Positions 58,320 to 64,000 of a stretch of 64,000 bases of DNA are shown piece by piece. The stretch lies in assembly GCA_013180625.2 (NCBI GenBank), contig SNVD02001148.1:1-64000 (forward strand), in the 5' to 3' direction. This stretch comes from Boswellia sacra (Eukaryota > Streptophyta > Magnoliopsida > Sapindales > Burseraceae). The translations under genes and the position numbers were made by a program. The notes beneath the pieces are model-generated. The model was not told the DNA's origin, searched no databases, and saw only the letters and a list, made by a program, of their open reading frames with translations. How positions within the stretch are numbered: the stretch's first letter is position 1; each line of letters opens with the position of its first letter.

Positions 58320-58580
58320 TGAGGACATACTTTTGGTGGGAGATGCTCGATGCAGATTTATCACCCCCAAGTTTTGAAAAAATGAAATATGCTTTCGGCA
58401 GGATTTGACAAAATCTACACACTTGTCTCCCACGTGAAGCATGAAAAATGGAAATATACTTTTGGTGGGGTTTGACAAAATCGCCACACTTGTCTCCCAC
58501 GTGAAGCATGGAAAGCACAGATATACTTTCGGTGGAGGTTGACAAAACCTCCACACTTATCTCCCACGTGTGCTTATGTC
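58320..58580 (-). promoter_or_regulatory. 67-bp tandem repeats with G-boxes upstream of LOG, copy B
   Basis: Units carry TTTGGTGGGG-type, TTGACAAAA and TCTCCCACGTG blocks. CACGTG occurs at 58431, 58498 and 58565, spaced exactly 67 bp. G-boxes bind plant bZIP and bHLH factors. With the TATA box at 58281 this forms a plausible promoter reading into LOG. Absent from element 2. Confidence 0.6.
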
Positions 58581-58772
58581 ATGGGATAGTCATATGGTTT
58601 TTCAAAAAGAAAACTTGAAATTGAAACAAACAAAATCAACAAACAACAACAACACGAAAACAACATTGATAATCAGATCAAACGAAACAAGAAAAAAAAT
58701 AAAATTCGACAACAACAACACACATTCAAATATACAAGTAGTTATGATTGTGGCTCACATCTTCCTCTGGTT

Positions 58773-59354
58773 TTACGTCCAGTAACGGCTGAAACGCCTT
58801 CTATGAGTCGGGATTTGCTTCCCATCCAGTTTTCTTATAAACTGGCAAACAGGGTCGTTTTTAGTCAGATTCCCTAGACTATAACATTGCAATTCATCAC
58901 GAAATTGTGTCCATAGATTAAGCAATTCACGCTGAACAAGTCCGCAAGAATGTGACTCAAGAGTTAATAAAACATTATCCAGCGACTCATTACTCAGACC
59001 ATTCTTAATCAATGACAGTTTATCTTCTCTATTTCTGGACACAAAACCTAATGAACGACAAGTCTGGTTACAATTCCATCTAGCACATTTATAACATACT
59101 TGTAACCTCTTCACTCTTCGCCTCTTGGCGTAGTAGCTTTTCCCTAGACCAGGCATATATTTTGCGAGATTAATGTCAGGCTCAACGGACAATCTCACCT
59201 TGGCTTTGATAAGCCATCGGATATCCGCAGGCACATTTAGAAGCATCAACGCCCAAAGTCTAGTCATCCATACTTTATAAATTTTGGACACAGCATTTTG
59301 AGGAAGTGAAGGGAAATATTTACAAAGGTTCGACAGAAAGATATCGGCATCCAT
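58773..59354 (-). CDS. Basic Cys-rich nucleic-acid-binding-like protein, copy B (open)
   Basis: 193-residue open frame from MDADIFLSNL. Residues ~1-65 are helix-prone (PADIRWLIKAKVRLSVEP). Near 70-85 lies GKSYYAKRRRVKRL, then CYKCARWNCNQTC (C-x2-C-x4-C-x3-C), then REDKLSLIKNGL and a conserved tail (RNDP-type: LTKNDPVCQFIRKLDGKQ). A one-base loss near 58812 changes the last residues from the PDS end of copy A to a longer basic tail. A protective or RNA-binding role is inferred from resemblance to small viral nucleic-acid-binding proteins. It has no similarity to gag or pol that I can see. Confidence 0.65.
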   Translation of the reverse strand: MDADIFLSNLCKYFPSLPQNAVSKIYKVWMTRLWALMLLNVPADIRWLIKAKVRLSVEPDINLAKYMPGLGKSYYAKRRRVKRLQVCYKCARWNCNQTCRSLGFVSRNREDKLSLIKNGLSNESLDNVLLTLESHSCGLVQRELLNLWTQFRDELQCYSLGNLTKNDPVCQFIRKLDGKQIPTHRRRFSRYWT

Positions 59355-59687
59355 TGAAGAGGAGAAAAGGAAAGATATTACCAGTAATTCGTTTGAGTCT
59401 ATTCTTCTCCAAGATATGCACGCTTTAAACCTTCAAGCAATGGATTCAATTCTTGTTTCGGTGTTTCCTCAAGCTGTTGCACAAATGAGCACAAAGTACG
59501 AAATAATCAAATTAAACAAAAGGAAAAGAAAAGAGCAGAAACGAAACTAAAGACACATAAAAGAGATAACAACACAATAACAACCAAAAGTCAAAAACAA
59601 GTAAAAACAAATAAAAACAAATAAGACAGATGTCAAAGAGAGAAAAAACCCTGATACAATTTGATGGACTACGAATGGAATCTCTTC
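59355..59687. other. Leader-like sequence and pol stub, copy B
   Basis: Minus-strand pieces of the pre-RT linker (LLEGLKRAYLGEE, about 59400-59445) and A-rich sequence. No gene. Confidence 0.5.
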
Positions 59688-59907
<220 letters not shown>

Positions 59908-60011
59908 ACACAAAAATCGATCATTATTACCTTATTTTATTTTATTTCTTTTTTTTATTTATTTTGCAAAAACATTGGGTTGTCTCCCAATAAGCGCTTG
60001 GTTTAACGTCC

Positions 60012-60984
60012 TCAGCCCGACGTTGGTTCCATCATGGCAGGGTCCAATCTCCGCTGTGCTTCTCTAGTGGGCTTGGATCCTTCTTCCAACAAGAAATGAT
60101 GTATGCATATGGTTGGGCCTTGGATGTTAGCAATCGTCCAAGTAATAGCTATTTTGTGATCTCTAAGTACTTGGATGGGTTTCTCTTCTTGTAGTGGTGC
60201 AAGGCCCATTTCCATTGTAACTAGCAAAGTATTATTCTCACCCAAGAATCCATGATTCAAATGATCTGGAAGTGACTTAAGCTCCAAGGTATTGGCTTTC
60301 ATCATAGAAGGAAGAAGTTTCTCATTAGATAAAGATAATTCAATATACGAAACATCATACCTGTTTATAGTTATGGCTATAGTCTTATCTAAGCTTGCCA
60401 CAGCTTCCTTCACTTTTTTAGACACTTGTATCAAAATTCTTGATTCCTTAGAATTTTCTGTCCCTATGTGCTCACTAATAGCTACATCCAATCCATTCTT
60501 GCAAGTTAACTCAAAACATTGTTGTGGTAGAGAATCAGTAACGTCAACTACAAAAACAGAATATAAGTCACTAGGGTACCTCATTGCCTCAAAAATATTG
60601 AAACAGATCACCTTGCCATCAAACACTATGGTGATAGTGCCATCATGAACATCAATCTTGGTTCTAGCAGTTTTCGAGAATGGTCTCCCTATAAGAATCG
60701 GTGTTGGATTAGGAGATGTCTCATCCTCTATTTCAAGAATATAAAAGTCTGCTGGGAAAACCAATTGATTCACCTGCACAAGCACATCTTCCACAACTCT
60801 TTTGGTATATACATTAAAACGATCAGCAAGTTGAATGGTAATACCAGTTTTCACAAAAGGTCCAAGATTTAAAGAAGCATAAATAGAATATGGCATGACA
60901 TTAATAGATGCTTCTAACATAACTCTTTCAAACTTGGTTTTACCAATGGTGTATGGAATGGTGATCGTACCTAGATTATTGCAT
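60012..60984 (-). pseudogene. Protease region and start of RT linker, copy B
   Basis: The frame 60920-60012 has SINVMPYSIYASL (the DLGA part is damaged by a small deletion near 60915), PTPILIGRPFSKTA, the linker NTLELKSLPDHL, then LLEEGSKPTREAQRRLDPAM and a stop. The sequence ends where RT should begin, which defines the pol deletion point. Confidence 0.8.
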
Positions 60985-60985
60985 T

Positions 60986-62023
60986 TCAGAGGATTTTTCT
61001 TTGTAGTACAGCTGAAACATTTTCCCCCACACTTACTTTCTCATTCCCTTTTAACTTTCTCTTGTTGGTGCATAACTCCTTGAGACATTTTGTATAACAA
61101 GGTACTTGCTCGGTAGCATCCAGAAGTGGTATATTTATCTCGATTTTACGAGAAGATTCCAGGATTTCTTGTTCTTGTTCCTCCTTCAATTTTGTCAATC
61201 TACTAGGAAAAAGTGGAGGAGTAACATAAGAAGGAATAGCAGTTTTAAGACTAACCTTAGAGGATGATGTCTTGTTCATGGTGGAAGTGGTGTCATCTTC
61301 TTCATCAGTTTGTGATTTCTTTGGCAGGACATCTAATTGCTCTCCATTTTGCAAAGTTATCACACAAGCATTCTCTCTTGGATTGATCACCATTTGAGAA
61401 GATAATTTTTCTGAGTCTTGGCCCTCGAATTTGCTCATGCTAGTAGCCAATTGCCCCATTTGATTTGCCAGGTTTTGGATACTTGCCCTAGTTTCCTGCT
61501 GAAATTGCATTGTGTTAGTGGCAAGTGCATTAACAATATCCTAGAGTGACATACCTGAGTTTTCTGGAGCTGGTTGCGGTGCTAGATGTGGCATTGGTGG
61601 TGGTTTCATTTGAAATGTTTGCTGCACTCTAGGTTGATTGAAACCTTGCAGCCAATTTGATATGCCATTTGGGGCGATCGGTTGATGATTCTCGTAACTA
61701 AAATTGGGCTAATCTATCCATCCGGCATTGTAAGTATTAGAGAAGTGATCATACCATTGCCTTGATTGTCCTGAAAATCCACCCATGGCATTGGCTTGTT
61801 CTATATCTTCTTCTTGTAAAGTTGGATACATGTCCATTGGATGCTCGATGGTAGAATATACCCCACATGCATAACATTTCTGCATATGTCCTACAGCCAT
61901 GTTTTCCACAAGAAATGTTAGTTCAGAAAGTTGTTATTCAATGTTCGGAGTACTTACCTCATTTATTCTCCATGGTAGTTGTGGCTCAAATCCGATGCTG
62001 AATTGTTGGAAGTTTACTACCAT
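60986..62023 (-). pseudogene. Capsid-less gag remnant, copy B
   Basis: ATG at 62023 (MVVNFQQFS) runs straight into the post-capsid region. TAA at 61934-61936 and further stops near 61709 and 61541 break it. CYACGVYSTIEHPMDMYP is a degenerate zinc knuckle. The open 61510-60986 part has MGQLATSMSKFEGQ and NPRENACVITLQNGEQL. Same capsid loss as copy A, so the deletion came before both insertions. Confidence 0.78.
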
Positions 62024-62108
62024 GTCGCCTAAACTTAAACAATCAGAAAAGAAAAAAAAAACACAAATCAACAATGAAAACAAAATAACAAATCGATTAG
62101 AAAATCAA

Positions 62109-62126
62109 TCCCCGGCAACGGCGCCA
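62109..62126 (-). other. tRNA-Asp primer-binding site, copy B
   Basis: Eighteen-base match as at 51476-51493, six bases inside LTR D. Confidence 0.88.
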
Positions 62127-62132
62127 AAAACT

Positions 62133-63546
62133 TGATGCGTTCGAAACTAGCAAGTATACTAGTCGCACAAGTAATAAAGTGATAAGTAAGATATCGTTCC
62201 CACGAGGATTGATTCTAATTGAATTTGTTATTTCCAGCAACAATAAACTAAATGAGGGGGGTTTTTGTTGATTGATTAACTAAATGAAATATTAATGCAA
62301 GTAAAGAATAACAAAACAGAAAGTTAAATTTGAATGAAAAATCAATGAGAGAAACCTGGTTAAGGGATCCTTCTCTACCACAAGATATGGATTTGCGAAT
62401 TAATCATAGAATTGTCATCCAATTACACCATTGAAATTATCAACCGTAGATAACAACAAGCTCTGTTATCCCAATCTTTCCTTACTTTGTTGTTAAATAA
62501 AACAGGCTCTTTATTTAATCTCTATCCATTAAACAACCTAGAACAAGCTCTCTAAATTTAATTCAATGGATGCATTACGATAAGAAAGATAGGTTGATCT
62601 AAGCAATAAACACACAAGCTCGGATTATTTAACTTAGGTTGTATTCTCCAATTGCAATCTCTGATCACAATTTTGCTACTAAGATTAGAAATTCAAGACA
62701 ATTACGGATCAAGATTTCTAGTCTAGCAATAGACAACAACCAGATTATATTCAGTTGGCCATTCGAAATACAATCCAGCAAGCAATCATAAGCATTAGAT
62801 ATAGGAAAATACAAGCAACTTCAATTAGAGAATTGGATAACAACTTCTTGCACAATCAACTTACAAAAACCATATCAGGGGCTTTGAAATCACCCTCAAC
62901 CAATTCAGATTCAGTTACACATGTTTAAGAACGTGGTAAATACAATACAACATGGAGACATTCCAGAAAATGAAAGGGAAAGGAAAAACTTAGCAAATTT
63001 GATGTAATTCTCTTTGGATTGTAGTTCTTCCTCTTTCCAAGCTTCCTTTCTCCTTCAAGAACTCCAGGAGATGAAAGAATTCTAGGGCTGCAGCATTCAC
63101 CATGTTCTCCCCTCTTTAAGTTATGAAAATAAAACCCTAAAATGTGTTTAAATACTCTGCTACAGTAACCTGCTACAGTGTCCTGTATTATACATGTTAC
63201 AGTGAGTTGTGGAATTACATTTCTATACTTCTTACACTGTTTTGATTACAACTTTTGATACACTGAATGGATTTATAAACCGTAAATTTTTCCAGAAAAT
63301 AGACTTCGAGAGCTTTCCAACGGTATATAATATGTCATCGGGTTCATTATATATCAATAGAATTAAATCCGAGAAGATGGTTGACTAGCAGAGGTGAAAA
63401 TGAAGGGTTTTACTCCATTTTTGTGCAAGTTGCTCCAAAACTCCTACAAATATCAAAACCACACAAAAACATAAAAATACGAAGGAATATAGCAAAGAAA
63501 CATGGACGAATTGATATGAAAATGATATATCAATAGACACTTATCA
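62133..63546 (-). repeat. LTR D (5' LTR of copy B)
   Basis: 1414 bp, termini TGATGCG and CTTATCA. It shares an extra segment near 62790-62850 with LTR C that LTRs A and B lack, so C and D are a true pair. Confidence 0.92.
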
Positions 63547-64000
63547 CAATCTCTTCTACTCCAAAGGCAACTGCCAACCTAGGTCCCCCAAGGAGAGCTT
63601 CATACTCTACGACATTATTGGTGGCTTTAAAATTAAAACGTAAGGCCACAGCAACTTCTACCCCATCTGGGGTTGGCAAAATCAAGCCAACTCCACTACC
63701 AATCTTATTAGATGACCCATCTACGAACAAGACCCATGCCTTCTGTGGATCTATTTCCATAGACATTGGTTGATCATTTGATCCTGCACTAGTCTCTTCA
63801 TCCTCCTTAATTCCACTGCTTGAAAATTCTACAATGAAGTCAACAACTGCTTGTCCTTTGATAGATGGTCTTGTAATATAATGTATGTCAAACTCTCCTA
63901 ACTCAATGGACCACTTGATGAGTCTTCCAGAAAGCTCTGGATGATAGAGGACCTGTCATAAAGGGTGATCAGTTGGCACCATAACAGTGTGTGCTTGAAA
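63547..64000 (-). pseudogene. Tat first RNase H end and second RNase H N-terminal half
   Basis: From the window edge: end of the RT-linked RNase H (VLYHPELSGRLIKWSIEL, after a TGA near 63955), a linker (QAVVDFIVEF), then MSMEIDPQKAWVLFVDGSSN and VEYEALLGG with the first Asp and Glu of a second RNase H. Two consecutive RNase H domains are characteristic of Tat-type elements. It ends at the CAATC insertion point. Confidence 0.8.

Overview
The window looks like transposon-rich nuclear DNA of a flowering plant, probably a eudicot. It is AT-rich, has no dense coding blocks, carries Athila and Tat Ty3/Gypsy elements, CACTA, PIF/Harbinger, L1-type and Copia-like sequences, and holds intron-bearing fragments of plant genes. 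I see no intact ordinary host gene. Almost everything is mobile elements nested in other mobile elements, and many boundaries are exact because terminal motifs and target-site duplications (TSDs) can be read.

Layout. 1-13774: two minus-strand Athila-like elements sharing one LTR (2185-3712). The left one shows only gag and runs off the window. The right one has gag, protease, RT/RNase H and integrase, then two accessory ORFs: a basic Cys-rich protein resembling plant-virus nucleic-acid-binding proteins, and an intronless LOG-like cytokinin-activating enzyme. 13775-15252: a Copia-like LTR piece. 15253-22990: a truncated related Athila element, interrupted at 15802-18084 by an ORF1-only L1-type retroposon with a 16-bp TSD. 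22991-31979: AT-rich sequence holding a 3.7-kb CACTA element (26478-30182, TSD CGA) with exons from up to three host genes. 31980-64000: one large minus-strand Tat-lineage Gypsy element. Its 3' LTR is split by a PIF/Harbinger transposon (34518-40950), it has an antisense extra ORF (41507-43722), and its pol is split by two copies of a non-autonomous Athila derivative (44323-52861, TSD TTAAC; 54189-63546, TSD CAATC).

How it fits together. The two Athila derivatives have lost the capsid part of gag and all of RT/RNase H/integrase, yet both are TSD-flanked, so they moved using enzymes from elsewhere. Both keep the nucleic-acid-binding-like ORF and the LOG-like ORF in the order and orientation seen in the otherwise gag-pol-bearing element at 2185-13774, although the LTRs are of a different family. 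This recurring module, lying where Athila elements usually carry an env-like gene, is the most interesting feature here. In the derivatives a 67-bp G-box repeat array and a TATA box lie just upstream of the LOG ORF.

Caution. Two 38-bp palindromes (46585-46622 and 55247-55284) are back-to-back Nextera/Tn5 mosaic ends, and a 220-bp near-pure G tract (59688-59907) has no counterpart in the sister copy. These are probable assembly or sequencing artefacts. All family assignments come from motif reading without database searches.
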